This document shows positions 9,031 through 19,744 of a stretch of 64,000 nucleotides of DNA, one piece after another; position 1 is the first letter of the stretch, and every line of letters begins with the position of its first letter. The translations under genes were made by a program, and so were the position numbers. This DNA is from Thermomicrobiales bacterium (GTDB lineage: Bacteria > Chloroflexota > Chloroflexia > Thermomicrobiales > UBA6265): positions 389,430 to 453,429 of the forward strand of contig JAUJOZ010000001.1 of assembly GCA_030447415.1 (NCBI GenBank), given 5' to 3'. Under the pieces are notes generated by a model, which was not told where the DNA came from, made no database searches, and saw only the letters and a program-made list of their open reading frames with translations.

Positions 9031-10265
9031 TCAGGGGATGCTCAGCTGCTTGCGCCCGATCCGTGTCGCCGCCCCGGTTCCCAGTGTCCTCAGGGCGAAC
9101 GCTCCCGCGGCCACGTGGGCCAGGCTGTCGATCGTCAGGACGGCGACGGCGCCGAGCCGTTCCGTGGCGGCGCCTGCGATGGCCGCCCCGACAATCATGA
9201 GCAGCCCCATGGTGGTGCCGAGTGCGCCGAAGACGCGGCCTCGGTAGGCGTCCGCCGCTTCAGTCTGGAGCGCCGCGACGTATCCGGTGCCGAAGGCCGT
9301 CGCCGGCACACCGACGATGGCCATGAGGACCACCCCGAGCCAGATCCCCGGGAGGAACGCTGGATAGTTGAAGGTCGCCAGGTCGATAAGCCCTAACCAG
9401 ATCGCCCCCCAGCCGAGCAGGAACACCGGCGAGTGGGTCTTGCCCCGGGCCCCGATCACCACCGCCCCGACCAGACCACCGACCGCCTGGGCACTCATCA
9501 GCCAGCCGGCCTCCAGCATGCCGCCGTCGAGCGCCTCGTCGATGTAGACCCAGAACGCCGTGCCCATGACGCCCTCGCCGAGCGAGGAGATCGCGATGAC
9601 CCCGAAGACGACGCGGAGCGCCCGGTTGTCCCAGATCAGGCGCAACCCGGCCAGCCACTCGCGCCAGACCGCCGCCCAGGTCCCCGTCACCGTCGCGGCG
9701 TCCGGCGGAGGGGTCCGCTCCGCTCTGGTCGAGGCGGCGATCGCCGCGATCATCCCCGCGGCGATCAGGAACGACGCGGCATCAACCGCGGCGACCCCAC
9801 CCAGGCCGAACCAGGCCGCGACGAGGCCGCCGAGCGCCGGGCCGACCAGGCGGCTGAGGTTGTCGTTCAGCGCGTTGAGGGCGTTGGCCGGCACCAGGTG
9901 CTCCACGCCGACCAGGCGGGGCAGCAACGCGTTCTCGGCCGGGCGGAAGAACTGGCCCAGGGTCGAGACGGCGAAGGCGACGACGTAGACGATCCAGACC
10001 CGCTCGGCGGAACTGACCGCGAACAGCAGCAGCAGGATCGGGGCTCGGACGAGGTTGGCGACCACCATCGTCACGGGAGCCGGCTCGCGATCAGGATGCC
10101 GCCCGTCGCCGCCGCCGAGCCGGTCAACTCGTAGACCGTGACAGGCAGGGCGACGATGAGCATCCAGTCGCCGGTCAGCGAGATCAACCCCGCGAACCAG
10201 AGCAGGGCAAAGTCGCGCTGCCGCAGAACTCTGAGCACCCGATCCTCCCCCGGCCGACCGGGCAT
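9031..10265 (-). pseudogene. MFS exporter with internal deletion
   Basis: Two adjoining minus-strand pieces make one transporter of the EntS/MFS_3 type. The first (from ATG 10265) reads VLRVLRQRDFALLWFAGLIS...ILIASRLP then TGA. The second restarts at TMVVANLVRAPILLLLF and continues to the C-terminus. The roughly 20 residues between, which normally carry motif A (G-x-x-x-D-R-x-x-R-R) linking helices 2 and 3, are missing, and the join is out of frame. The downstream part keeps about ten transmembrane segments in good shape, so the deletion is recent or an assembly artefact. Likely non-functional as written. Confidence 0.65.
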
Positions 10266-10555
10266 CTCGTCCGCTCGGCAGAAGCTTATACCGAGTTCGT
10301 GGACGACTCTCGGGAACGTTCGGAAATCACCCTCTGGTCTGGAAGGCCTGAGGTGCCGGCGGCAGGGCTTCCGCGGGCGGGGAAGGATCGACTCCGCTGC
10401 CCGCCAAGGTGAGCTCGGCCATGGCATACCCGTACCGCGTCGTCCTGAGCGAGTCTTCGCGTGGGCGCTGAACGGCCGGCCGGAAGCGCCCCCTGATCGC
10501 CCTCGCCTGCTCCGCCCCGCCCAAGGCGTGCGCCCACTGGACCACGAGAGCGTGT
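10266..10555. other. Intergenic, no gene seen
   Basis: Between the broken MFS gene and the IS630 left end. No recognisable product in any frame. Confidence 0.4.
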
Positions 10556-10556
10556 C

Positions 10557-11686
10557 TAAGCAGCTTCACAGAAGTCTTGGACCGGTGCGTGCGGCGGCGG
10601 GGGCGGAGGTGCTGCGATGGCCCCCACCCTCGCCCCGTGCGCCGACGATCTCCGGGGCCTGACCCGGACCGACCCCGACCCGCGCGTGCGCGTCGGCGGG
10701 CGCACGCCCTGCTGCTGGTCGCCGAGGGGCGGACCGTGGCCGCGGTCGCGCGCCTGTTCGAGACGGGGCCGAACCGCATCCGCGCTTGGCGCCCTACGGC
10801 CCGGTTTCTGGCGGGCGGCCGCCGGGGCCTCGCCGACGAGCCGCGCTCCGGTCGCCCGCCCAAGCTGAACGCCGCGGCGCTGGCGTTCCTCGCGGAGGCG
10901 CTGGAGGCGAGCCCCCAGGCGTACGGGCTGCCGGTCACGGTCTGGAGCATCCGCGACCTGCGCGAGGTGCTGGCGGCACGCCTGGGTGTCCGGGTCTGCA
11001 CCGCGACCGTGCACCGAGCGGTGCAGCGCTTGGGCTACCGGTACCGCCGCCCCCGCCACGACCTGCGGCACCGCCAGGACCAGGAGGCGGTCGCGGCGGC
11101 CGAGGAGGTCCTGGCGTGGCGGCGAAAAAAGCGTTGGCGCCCCCGGCGAACTCCGCCTCGTTTACTTGGACGAGTGCGAGGTCCACCGCCACCCCCGCCT
11201 GGCGAAGGTGTGGCAGCGGCGGGGTGCCCGCTGAGGGTGCCGGCCGCCGGGGAGGACGGCAAGTTCGCCGTCTTCGGGGCGCTCGACTACGCCACCGGCC
11301 GGCTCGTCTGCCAGACCGCGGAGCACAAGGACGGCGCCGCCTTCGTCGCCTTCCTCGACCACCTGGCCGCGGCGTTCCCCGACGGGCCGCTGGTCGTGGT
11401 CCTGGACAACGTCGGCTACCACAAGGGGGCGGCGCGCCAAGGACTGGTGGATGGCCCAGTAGGACCGGGTCCGCCCGCTGTGGCTGCCCGCCTACGCGCC
11501 TGAGCTGAACCTGATCGAGCGCGTCTGGCGTCACCTCAAGGACAAGCTGAGCTGCCATCGCTGGTGGGCCGACCTGCTGGCGCGGGAGGTGGCCGCCGCC
11601 GCCCTCCTCTCGCGGACCGAGGCGCGCTTTCACCAGCCAGACCCGGGCGGCATCGCCCTGGTCCAGAACTTCTGTCAGGCTGCTTA
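10557..11686 (+). mobile_element. IS630-family insertion sequence with TA target duplication
   Basis: The ends are imperfect inverted repeats: left 10556-10583, right 11660-11687, 24 of 28 bases matching (both start CTAAGCAGC and share ACAGAAGT and TGGACC). IS630 elements insert at TA and duplicate it; here TA sits at 10557-10558 and 11685-11686. The element carries one degenerate transposase gene. About 1.1 kb, the normal size for the family. Its transposase stop codon TAG uses the duplicated TA itself. Confidence 0.75.
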
Positions 11687-11687
11687 G
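10617..11687 (+). pseudogene. IS630 transposase, multiply frameshifted
   Basis: Reading across frames gives a complete IS630 transposase: N-terminal HTH (HALLLVAEGRTVAAVARLFE), a second helix-rich part (GRPPKLNAAALAFLAEALE), then the DDE catalytic core with Asp in LVYLDECEVH, Asp in VVVLDNVGYHKG and Glu in PELNLIERVWRHLK. Frame changes occur near 10690, 11125 (in an A6 run), 11235 and 11450, plus an in-frame TAG near 11460. This many lesions suggest a dead copy, although A-run slippage is also a known expression mechanism in this family. Confidence 0.75.
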
Positions 11688-12043
11688 TGGGTCGCTCCGG
11701 GTGTTGCTCCGGATCCCGGCGTGGGACGGTGGCTCGGCGGGAGGCGCGATGGTCGGGTCCGGGAAGCTGAGGGCCCGGCGTGGGCCCGGCTGGCGCCGCT
11801 GCTATCGGCGAACGGGCGGCCGGGCCAGCGATGGCAGGAGTCCTAATGGGTGCTGGGCCGCATCCTCCAGGTGACGAGACGCGGCGCAGCCTGGTGCAAG
11901 AGTCGGGAGAAATGCGCGGCATGGCCGATGGCCCACCGCCGCTAGCGGCGGTGGCGCCGCAACGGTCTTCGCGCGCGTCGTCGCCGCGTTACCCGCATCA
12001 CCGCGGGCTGCTGCCGTTGCCGCAGCGGTCGTCCCGGGACCAC
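11688..12043. other. Intergenic, no gene seen
   Basis: Between the IS630 right end and the DinB-like gene. Holds only the palindrome at 11933-11954. Confidence 0.4.
11933..11954 (-). terminator. 22-base perfect palindrome, possible terminator
   Basis: CCACCGCCGC and its exact complement meet at a central TA. It lies 90 bases past the stop of the minus-strand DinB-like gene, a plausible site for transcription to end. No T run. Confidence 0.4.
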
Positions 12044-12541
12044 CTACGGCTCCCGCTCGTGCTCCCAGCGATCGTCGCGCCGGTAGAGGGCACGCAGGTG
12101 GTTGATCTCCCCGGCGTGGTAGAGGTCGTGCTGGATCACCACCGCGACGATCCAGTGCGTCTCCTTCAGCTCGCCCCAGTTGGTCAACCTGGGTCGATTG
12201 AGTTGCGCGTCGTCGAGACCGGCGACGCCTCGGCGGAGGCGCGCGTGGCTCTCGCGGAGCCACGCGACAGCCGACGCGACGTCGGCAAGGGCCTCACCGC
12301 CCGTGACGAGCGGGTGCTCCCAACTGAGCGTCGCGTCGCCGAACGCATAGTTCTCGTACATCACCTTGCAGCCACCGACGTGCTGCACGATGTCTCGGAT
12401 CGCCCGCTGCCCGCCCGGCGGCGCCCAGCACCACTCCACCGGCGTGATGGCGTGGAGTTGGCTGAGGAGGGCGTGCCAGTCCTCGCCCGCGAACGCCTCA
12501 TCGAGCAGATAGAGCAGTTGGTCAACGGCCGGTGCCGTCAT
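12044..12541 (-). CDS. DinB-like four-helix protein
   Basis: 165 residues, cytoplasmic. Pattern of the DinB/YfiT metal-binding fold: HxxxxxxxxDIVQHVGGCKVMYENY near residue 45-65, and a C-terminal HWIVAVVIQHDLYHAGEINHLR with the conserved His pair of the metal site. Family members act as thiol-dependent transferases or have unknown roles. Stands alone. Confidence 0.75.
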   Translation of the reverse strand: MTAPAVDQLLYLLDEAFAGEDWHALLSQLHAITPVEWCWAPPGGQRAIRDIVQHVGGCKVMYENYAFGDATLSWEHPLVTGGEALADVASAVAWLRESHARLRRGVAGLDDAQLNRPRLTNWGELKETHWIVAVVIQHDLYHAGEINHLRALYRRDDRWEHEREP

Positions 12542-12963
12542 GCGGCATCGCCTCCGTCACAAGCAGCCGGTTGTGGGTTGGATCGCCTTCATGTCGACCG
12601 CAGGCTCGAGTCAGAGGATACCGCGCCTGCTCACACCGGTCGCTGTCGGACGAACCACGCACCGGCGACGCCAGCGAGGCGGTCCGCGTGCCCCCGTAGG
12701 TCAGCATTCGGACGGCGAGACGTGGTAGGGACTGGGTGAGGATGACTTACAGACACGGGGAACGCACGTCGATCGTGTCGGAGGACGACTCATGTGGGTT
12801 TCTGGAAGGAAGTGACCGTTTCGGCGCCCGGGTTCGCCGACGCCGTGCGGGCACTCGTCTATGATGCGGGACGGTGACCACGAGCGGCTGCCCGAGAGGA
12901 CCATGCTGGGCTTCCGCCCGACCGCGGGCCACGGAGACGGGAATGGCATGAGGAGAAGCGTCG
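12542..12963. other. Intergenic, no gene seen
   Basis: About 420 bases between the divergent DinB-like and SMP-30 genes, so it should hold both promoters. I could not assign boxes with confidence. Confidence 0.35.
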
Positions 12964-13836
12964 ATGAACCCCGTGCTGCCGCTGGAGCGAGCGACGGTCT
13001 TCTTCGACGGGATGCTGACCGAGCCGCGGCTGCGGCACCCTGAGGGGGTGGCGGTCGACCGGGACGGCAACGTCTGGTGTGGCGGGGACGAGGGGGAGAT
13101 CTACCGCATCGCCGCCGACGGGTCGGAGCTGGAGGTCATCGCGTCGACGGGCGGCTTCGTCCTTGGCCTCGCCTTCGATCGGGACGGGCGGCTCTACGCC
13201 TGCGACTTGAAGCACGCGGCGGTCTTCCGGCTCGACCCGGCGACGGGCGAGCTTAGACGGTTCGCCGAGGGGGGACGCGGGGTTCGGATGCGCGTTCCCA
13301 ATTACCCCGTCGTCGACGCCCGCCGAGGCTGCCTCTACGTGTCCGACAGCCACGGCTTCGGCAACCCCGGTCCGGGCGTGTGGAAGCTCGACCTGGAAAG
13401 CGGCGAAGGGGGACTCTGGTACGACCGGACGCTCGTTTTCGGCAACGGCATGGCGCTGGCGCCCGACGGCGACGCGCTCTACGTCGTGGAGACCTTCGCC
13501 CGCCGGGTCATCCGCCTCCCGATCGGGGAGGACGGTGCGCCGGGGACGGCGGAGGTCGTGGTCGAGGGGATCGAGCGGCTGCCGGACGGGCTGGCCTTCG
13601 ACGTCGCCGGCAACCTCTACATGAGCTGCTATGAGCCGTCGCGCATCTACCGCCTCAGCGCCGACGGGCGGTTCGAGCTGCTGATCGACGACCCGGAGGC
13701 GCACACCTTCTGCCACCCGACGAACGTTGCCTTCCGCGGGACGGAGCTGTTCACGGCCAACCTGGGCCGCTGGCACATCACCCGGGTGGCGGTGGGGATC
13801 GAAGGGGTGACGTTGCCGGTGGGAAGCGGGCAGTGA
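12964..13836 (+). CDS. SMP-30/gluconolactonase-like beta-propeller protein
   Basis: 290 residues with GAGGAG upstream of ATG 12964. Six-bladed propeller repeats are visible: HPEGVAVDRDGNVWCGGDEG, GLAFDRDGRLYACDLKH, FGNGMALAPDGDALYVVET, LPDGLAFDVAGNLYMSCYEPSRIYR and HPTNVAFRGTELFTANLG. The Glu in HPEG, Asn in GNG and Asp in LPDG fit the divalent-metal site. The family hydrolyses sugar lactones or strictosidine-like substrates; the exact substrate is unknown. The next gene is a sugar-type oxidoreductase, which favours carbohydrate work. Confidence 0.82.
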   Translation: MNPVLPLERATVFFDGMLTEPRLRHPEGVAVDRDGNVWCGGDEGEIYRIAADGSELEVIASTGGFVLGLAFDRDGRLYACDLKHAAVFRLDPATGELRRFAEGGRGVRMRVPNYPVVDARRGCLYVSDSHGFGNPGPGVWKLDLESGEGGLWYDRTLVFGNGMALAPDGDALYVVETFARRVIRLPIGEDGAPGTAEVVVEGIERLPDGLAFDVAGNLYMSCYEPSRIYRLSADGRFELLIDDPEAHTFCHPTNVAFRGTELFTANLGRWHITRVAVGIEGVTLPVGSGQ

Positions 13837-14125
13837 GCGCGAGGCGGGAGCGGAGATGAGACGGGGGAGAGGCACCGCATAGTGGCGCGGTCGCGGCGCC
13901 CCGGGGTTGCACCGGAACACCACGATTGCAGCACCGGGCCTGAAGCGCCTGGGGGCCGCATGGTCGGCTCCGGTGGCATAAGCTCTGGTTGGGGTACCCA
14001 CTGCCGTTCCAGCGCGCGGGAGGAACAGGGTCGGCACGTGCTGCCCTAGGCGCACATGGGAGGTGCGGTGGCCCAAAATCGGCTTGACGGTATCGGTACG
14101 TCGGATCAGGCAGGAGGTGGGCGAG

Positions 14126-15151
14126 GTGTTGCGACTCGCGGTGCTGAGCTTCTGGCACGTCCACGCAAAGGACTACGCGGCGGAAGCGGCGGCCCACCCC
14201 GGAACGGAGATCGCCGCGGTCTGGGATGAGGACCCGGAGCGAGGGCGGGCGGCGGCGGAGGCGCGCGGGGCGCGCTTTGACGAGCGCCTCGACGACCTGC
14301 TGGGACGGCCGGAGATCGACGGGGTGATCGTCACCACGCCGACCTCGGCCCACCGCGACGTGATAGTGGCCGCGGCGCGGGCGGGCAAGCACATCTTCAC
14401 CGAGAAGGTGATTGCCCCCACCCTGGCCGAGACCGAGGAAATCGTCGCCGCCGTCGAGCGGGCGGGCGGCGCGCTCGTCGTCTCCTTGCCACGGCTGTCC
14501 GCCGGCTACGCCCGAGCGGTCAAGGAGATCGTCGACGGAGGACAGCTGGGGACGGTGTCGCTCGCGCGCGTGCGGGTTGCGCACGACGGCGCGGTGCGGA
14601 CCGCGGCGGAGCCGGACGGCTGGTTGCCGGCCCACTTCTTCGATCCGCGAGAGGCGACGGGGGGTGCTTTGATTGACCTCGGCTGCCACCCGCTGTACCT
14701 GACCCGGTGGTTCCTCGGGATACCGGAGAGCGTGAGCGCGAGCTACGGCTACGTCACCGGCCGTGAGGTGGAGGACAACGCCATCGTCACGCTGCGGTAC
14801 GCCAACGGCGCACTCGGCTCGGCGGAGGTCGGGTTCGTCGGCCGCTCGCCGTTCACGATCGAGGCGCACGGCACCGAAGGGAGCCTGCTGTACGGCGTGC
14901 CGGACGCGAGGCTGCGTCGACACGCCGCCCGGACGGCCGGGGGAGAAGATGGGTGGATTGTCGTGGACGACCTGCCGGCGGACCTGCCGTCCCCCTTCGA
15001 GCAGTGGGTCGACCACATCCATCAGGGAACCATCGCGACCGAGAACATCCGGCTGGCGGTCGACTTGAGCGCGCTGGCGGAAGCGGCGAACCGATCGGCC
15101 GCCGCGGGGCAGGCGGTGCGGCTGGATTCGTTGCCACGGGCCGGAACGTGA
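14126..15151 (+). CDS. Gfo/Idh/MocA family oxidoreductase
   Basis: 341 residues from GTG 14126, chosen because AGGAGGT lies seven bases upstream. N-terminal Rossmann domain (LRLAVLSFWHVHAKDYAAEA..., AVWDEDPERG, TTPTSAHRDVIVAAARAGKH) with the catalytic-loop EKV near residue 93-95, where many members read EKP. The C-terminal alpha/beta domain includes GGALIDLGCHPLYL. NAD(P)-dependent sugar or inositol oxidoreductase. Follows the SMP-30 gene on the same strand after 290 bases, so the two may serve the same pathway without forming a tight operon. Confidence 0.85.
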   Translation: MLRLAVLSFWHVHAKDYAAEAAAHPGTEIAAVWDEDPERGRAAAEARGARFDERLDDLLGRPEIDGVIVTTPTSAHRDVIVAAARAGKHIFTEKVIAPTLAETEEIVAAVERAGGALVVSLPRLSAGYARAVKEIVDGGQLGTVSLARVRVAHDGAVRTAAEPDGWLPAHFFDPREATGGALIDLGCHPLYLTRWFLGIPESVSASYGYVTGREVEDNAIVTLRYANGALGSAEVGFVGRSPFTIEAHGTEGSLLYGVPDARLRRHAARTAGGEDGWIVVDDLPADLPSPFEQWVDHIHQGTIATENIRLAVDLSALAEAANRSAAAGQAVRLDSLPRAGT

Positions 15152-15330
15152 TGGACCGGCGGGCGGACGCCCGACCGGTGACGGCGTTCTTGTCCCTGAG
15201 GTCATCGAATCCACTTCGCCGGCTGCCAACGGTGCGAGATACTGCCGGCTGACACAGGAACGGGCAATGCTCGGCAGGTCGCCGCGACCCCGCTCGAGGC
15301 GGCGAGGCGCTGGAGCAGGAGGGGAACAGG

Positions 15331-18300
15331 ATGGGGAGCCATCGCCGTCGTCACCCGGGCCCGGCCGCGCTGGTCGGACTGCTCGTCGCGCTGACCCTCG
15401 CGGTCGGGCCGATCGCCGCCCAGGTCGAGTACGGGACGGGATCCGTCCAAGCGGCGCCGGGGGCTTCCACGCCCGAGGCAACGTCGCCCGGGGCGCGGAA
15501 CCTCGCCTCGCAACTGATCGTCTTCGCCGCCGACGGGATGCGACCGGACCTGGTGGAGCGCTACGCCGGCGCGGGGGCAATGCCGACGATGTCCGCGTTG
15601 ATGGCGGCCGGGGTCCGGGGAGATAACGGGCTGCTCCAGGCCTTTCCACCGAACACGGGCGTCGGCTGGTACACCCTTGCTGCCGGGGCAGGGCCAGCCG
15701 AGCACGGCTCGACGAACAACACCTTCCACCGGGTCGGCGAGGCCGACTTCGGCACCTCCACCAGCTTTGCCGCGCCCGGCGTCGTCCAGGCCGACACGCT
15801 GATGCAGGCGGCGGAGCGGACCGGCAAGACGGTGGTGGCGGTGGAATGGGTGGGCGCGCGCGGTCTCGACCCGGCGCTGCAAGGGCCGGTGGTCGACTTC
15901 CGCTCCTTCCTCTCCGACCGGGGAGTCCTGCTCAACTACGACCTGCCGGGTCAACCGGCCGGCGCGGACGAGTTCGGCGTGTCGTACCAGCGGGTCGACC
16001 TACGACCGGCCGAGGGCTGGACCAACGTGCCGCAGTCGTTCAGCCCACCGCACGAGCAACAGCTCCTCCAGACCAACACAGCCCGCCCACCCGACAGCAA
16101 CCGGGACCGCGCCTTCGACCTCTACGTCTACGACTCGACGGACGATGGGGCAATGAACTACGACCGCGTCCTGGTCGTCCCCGCGCCGGCGAGGGAGGCG
16201 GCGCCGGCCGCCGGCGGGATCCCCCAGACCGGAGAAGCGCCGGCGGCAACGCCGGTCTCCGCTTTACCGAAGGACGGCGCGGCGGCGGTTGCCGACCTGG
16301 GGGCCGGCGAGTGGGGCGACGTGAAGGTCACGCTGACCGGCGAGCGCGCGGGGCAGACGGCCGGCTTCTACCTGAAGGCGATCGAGATCGCACCCGACCT
16401 CTCCCGATTCCGCGTCTACTACACCTCGCTGGCCCGCGCCAACGCGAGCTACAACGGCTGCACCTACGCGCCCGACTGTGCGACTCCGCTCGGCTTCGCC
16501 GAAACGTTGATGACGCGATTCCCCTCCCCGACCGCGGCCGACTTCGCGCCGCTGGAGGCGGGGATCGTCGACGAGGAGACGTACGTCGAGCAGGGGCTGA
16601 AGTGGAAGGACGCCCACTGGGCCTACCTGCGTTACATCCTGGAGGAGTTGCGGGTCGAGCCCGATCTCCTGATGCTGGGGAACCCGGTCACCGACGAGTT
16701 CTCTCACCAATTCCTCGGGCTGGTAACGCCGACGGTGAACGGCGCCCCTAACCCGTTCTACGACGACGTCACGGCCGACGGGACGCCGGACGGCCGAGTG
16801 GACGCTCGTGAGGGGTTCATCCGGAGCGCTTACGAGGAGGCGGACCAGACGCTCGCGCTCGGGCGGGGGCTGCTGGGCGAGGACGCGACCGTCTTTGCCT
16901 CCTCCGACCACGGGTTTGCCCCTGCCTACTACGCCGTCAACGCCGGGCTGGTGCTGGCGCAGGCCGGCATCGTCGCCCTGGAGCAGACGTCCAATTGCCG
17001 CGTGCCGGTGCCGATCGAGAGCACCACGGCGACGCCGGATCCGAACGCGCCGCCGACCGGGCCGAGGGCGAAGGCGTGCTGGGCAGGCGGCACGGCACAG
17101 ATTTACATCAATCTGGAAGATCGCGACCCAACCGGCGTCGTCACCGAGGACGAGTATGAGGCGGTCCGAGACCAGATCGTGGCCGCCTTCCAGGGGCTGA
17201 CCGACCCCTCCAACCCCGGGGCGCAGATCGTCCACCGGGTGATGAAGAAGGAGGAGCTGCGGGGCGTCCCCGGCGGCGACGCGCTCCACCCGAGCCGGAG
17301 CGGCGACGTGGTCGTCGTGCTGCGGCCGCCCTACCAGTTCGACGCGGCGACGCCGGGAACCGTGATCGCTCCCTCCCACTTTTTCGGACAGCACGGGTTC
17401 ATGCCCGACCTGGTCGACCTCGACAGCTCCGTCAACATGCGGGCGACGTTCGTCGCCGCCGGGCCGGGCGTCCGACAGCAGGGACCGGTCGCCGGGCTGC
17501 GGGCGGTCGACGTGGCGCCGACGGCGGCGTTCCTGCTCGGGATCCCGGGGCCGCAGAACGCGCGCGGCCAGATCCGGTACGACCTCGTGGAGGGTGGGGA
17601 AACCCTGCGGGAGATGACGATCCTCGATATCAGCGACTTCCATGGGCAGCTCGTGCCCCTTTCGGCGGCGGCGGACGATCTGGACGACGAGGGAGCGGAC
17701 AATCCCAGCTTCGACGTCGGCGGCGCGGCCTACCTCAAGCCGTGGTTCGACGCTTTCCGGGCCGAGGCCCCCCAGGGATCGCTGACCGTCACCGCCGGCG
17801 ACGCCGTCGGCGGGACACCCCCGATCTCGGCATTCTTCGGCGACGTGCCGACGATCGAGCTGATGAACGCCATGGGGTTTAGCGCCGACGCGCTTGGCAA
17901 CCACAACTTCGACGAGAGCCACGCGTACATGTTCGGCACCCTGGCGCCGCAGGCCGAGTACCCGTACCTCTCGGCCAACCTCGTCGCCGCCGGCGTCGGT
18001 ACGCCGGTGGCGGTGCCGCCCGCCACCCCCGGCATGAGTACGCCGGGGGCGGGGGCGGCGGGGTTCGCCCCCTCGACGACGTTCGAGGTCGGCGGCGTCC
18101 AGCTCGGTCTCGTCGGCTTCTCGAACCCCGATATCCCGGAGTTGACGCGGCCCGGCGCGCTCGGGCCATATGAGGTCGGCGACCCCGTGGCGGCCGTCAA
18201 CGCCGAAGCGGCGCGGCTCCGCGAGGCGGGGGCGGCGGCGGTCGTGGCCATCGGCCACCTCGGCGCCACCGGCGGCACGCTGACCGAGCCCACCGGGCCG

Positions 18301-19290
18301 GGGGTCGCCTTGGCTGACGCCGTGGTGGGCGTCGACGCCGTGATCGGGGACCACACCGATGCACAGGTTCTCTCCACCCGGCCGAACGGCGTCCTCATGG
18401 TCGAGAACCGAAGCAAGGGGGTGATGTTCACCCGGCTGCGCCTAGTGGTCGACCCGGCAGCCGGGGTCGTCTACAAGACGGCCGACTTTCATCGGCCGTG
18501 GGCGATCGGGGTGACGCCGGACGCGGCGATCCAGGCGCGGCTCGACGAGCTCGACGCCCAACTGCAGCCGATCCTCGGAGCCGTCATCGGCGCCTCGACC
18601 GTGGCCGTTCCCCGAACCGACGCCTGCGGCACGGAGAACGGGCGGACGTGCGAGTCGCTGATCGGCAACGTTGTCACCGACGCTATGCGGACGACGTACG
18701 GGACCGACTTCGCCCTGACCAACTCCGGCGGGCTGCGCGCCGATCTGACCTGCCCAGCGGAGGACAACCCGACCGACTATTGTCCGGCGGGGGCGGAGGC
18801 GAACACGATCACGCAGGGGCAGGTGCTGACGGTGCTGCCCTTCGGCAATGTGGTGGCGACGCTGGAGGTGACCGGCGCCGAGCTGAAGGCGATGCTGGAG
18901 GTCGGAGTGGAAAGCATGCCGGAGCCGGACGGCGGTTTCCCGCAGATCTCCGGCTTCTGCTTCACCTACGACATCACCGCGCCGCCCGGCAGCCGCGTCA
19001 CAGGGGCGGTGCGACAGGCGGCGGACGGAAGTTGCACCGGCGAGGCGATCGACTTTGCCGAGACGGCGGTCTACACCCTGGCGACCAACGACTTCACGGC
19101 GGCCGGGGGCGACGGCTATCCGGACGTCTCGGCCAAGGTCACGACGCGCGAGCCGCTCGACCGGGTCGTGGCCGACGCCATCGCCGGGAACGCGCTGGGC
19201 GCCACGCCGGGGGCGCCGATCGCGCCGACGATCCAGGGTCGGATCACCTGCACCGGCGCAGGATGTCCGGTCGTCATCGCAAGCCCGTAG
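15331..19290 (+). CDS. Secreted fusion: type I phosphodiesterase plus 5'-nucleotidase
   Basis: 1319 residues with signal peptide ([18 protein letters not shown]). Residues about 58-740 form an alkaline-phosphatase-superfamily phosphodiesterase/nucleotide pyrophosphatase: [17 protein letters not shown] at the metal site, [20 protein letters not shown] with the likely nucleophile Thr or Ser, and [13 protein letters not shown]. From about 760 a second enzyme begins: a calcineurin-type metallophosphatase ([37 protein letters not shown]) and the 5'-nucleotidase C-terminal domain (about 1100-1290, [12 protein letters not shown]). Together they could hydrolyse phosphodiesters or nucleotides to nucleosides outside the cell. 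Intact and in one frame. Confidence 0.88.
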   Translation: MGSHRRRHPGPAALVGLLVALTLAVGPIAAQVEYGTGSVQAAPGASTPEATSPGARNLASQLIVFAADGMRPDLVERYAGAGAMPTMSALMAAGVRGDNGLLQAFPPNTGVGWYTLAAGAGPAEHGSTNNTFHRVGEADFGTSTSFAAPGVVQADTLMQAAERTGKTVVAVEWVGARGLDPALQGPVVDFRSFLSDRGVLLNYDLPGQPAGADEFGVSYQRVDLRPAEGWTNVPQSFSPPHEQQLLQTNTARPPDSNRDRAFDLYVYDSTDDGAMNYDRVLVVPAPAREAAPAAGGIPQTGEAPAATPVSALPKDGAAAVADLGAGEWGDVKVTLTGERAGQTAGFYLKAIEIAPDLSRFRVYYTSLARANASYNGCTYAPDCATPLGFAETLMTRFPSPTAADFAPLEAGIVDEETYVEQGLKWKDAHWAYLRYILEELRVEPDLLMLGNPVTDEFSHQFLGLVTPTVNGAPNPFYDDVTADGTPDGRVDAREGFIRSAYEEADQTLALGRGLLGEDATVFASSDHGFAPAYYAVNAGLVLAQAGIVALEQTSNCRVPVPIESTTATPDPNAPPTGPRAKACWAGGTAQIYINLEDRDPTGVVTEDEYEAVRDQIVAAFQGLTDPSNPGAQIVHRVMKKEELRGVPGGDALHPSRSGDVVVVLRPPYQFDAATPGTVIAPSHFFGQHGFMPDLVDLDSSVNMRATFVAAGPGVRQQGPVAGLRAVDVAPTAAFLLGIPGPQNARGQIRYDLVEGGETLREMTILDISDFHGQLVPLSAAADDLDDEGADNPSFDVGGAAYLKPWFDAFRAEAPQGSLTVTAGDAVGGTPPISAFFGDVPTIELMNAMGFSADALGNHNFDESHAYMFGTLAPQAEYPYLSANLVAAGVGTPVAVPPATPGMSTPGAGAAGFAPSTTFEVGGVQLGLVGFSNPDIPELTRPGALGPYEVGDPVAAVNAEAARLREAGAAAVVAIGHLGATGGTLTEPTGPGVALADAVVGVDAVIGDHTDAQVLSTRPNGVLMVENRSKGVMFTRLRLVVDPAAGVVYKTADFHRPWAIGVTPDAAIQARLDELDAQLQPILGAVIGASTVAVPRTDACGTENGRTCESLIGNVVTDAMRTTYGTDFALTNSGGLRADLTCPAEDNPTDYCPAGAEANTITQGQVLTVLPFGNVVATLEVTGAELKAMLEVGVESMPEPDGGFPQISGFCFTYDITAPPGSRVTGAVRQAADGSCTGEAIDFAETAVYTLATNDFTAAGGDGYPDVSAKVTTREPLDRVVADAIAGNALGATPGAPIAPTIQGRITCTGAGCPVVIASP

Positions 19291-19456
19291 AGGGTCGCAC
19301 GGGCGTCCGTTACCGGACCGAGGCACCGGACCGAACGCGGCTTTGGAGCGTGGCGGGCCGTGGAACACGGGGTGCGGAGGTCGGACACGCCGCGACCCGA
19401 GCGGCCTCTTGGGCGGCCAAGCGACCCGCCCGTGATCGGAGAGGAGACGGCAACCG

Positions 19457-19744
19457 ATGCAGGACCAGGGCCAGGACCGCAACGAGCAGCTGGAGGAGCG
19501 CACCGAGCAGCAGATCCAGGTGCGGCGGGTCACACACTTCCACGCGGCGTGGACCGAGCAGGAGCGAGGGGGTCCAGGCGCCTTCACCGTCCAACTCAAC
19601 CTCGACAACGGCGCCGACGAGTACATCCTGCGGCCGACGGCGGACGACGCCGACGTGCTGTTGAAGCTGCTGTCGCACAGCGACCACGTCATCTTCGACC
19701 TCAGCCGCAAGGTGCTGATCTTCAACAACCCCTCCACCGACTGA
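19457..19744 (+). CDS. Small conserved hypothetical protein
   Basis: 95 residues with a GGAGAGGAG site. Acidic and Gln-rich start (MQDQGQDRNEQLEERTEQQ) then a compact mixed fold: VRRVTHFHAAWTEQERGGPG, FTVQLNLDNGADEYILRPTA, DDADVLLKLLSHSDHVIFDL. No family recognised. Codon use looks normal for the window. Follows the fusion hydrolase by 166 bases; a shared transcript is possible. Confidence 0.6.
   Translation: MQDQGQDRNEQLEERTEQQIQVRRVTHFHAAWTEQERGGPGAFTVQLNLDNGADEYILRPTADDADVLLKLLSHSDHVIFDLSRKVLIFNNPSTD

Noticed and set aside
18000..18080. Possible CRISPR-like or short tandem repeats in GC-rich stretches
   Set aside because: No regularly spaced repeat-spacer pattern exists anywhere in the window.
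16264..18354. 696-codon open frame opposite the phosphodiesterase fusion
   Set aside because: Antisense shadow of a gene with clear motifs; composition typical of reverse-frame GC-rich sequence.
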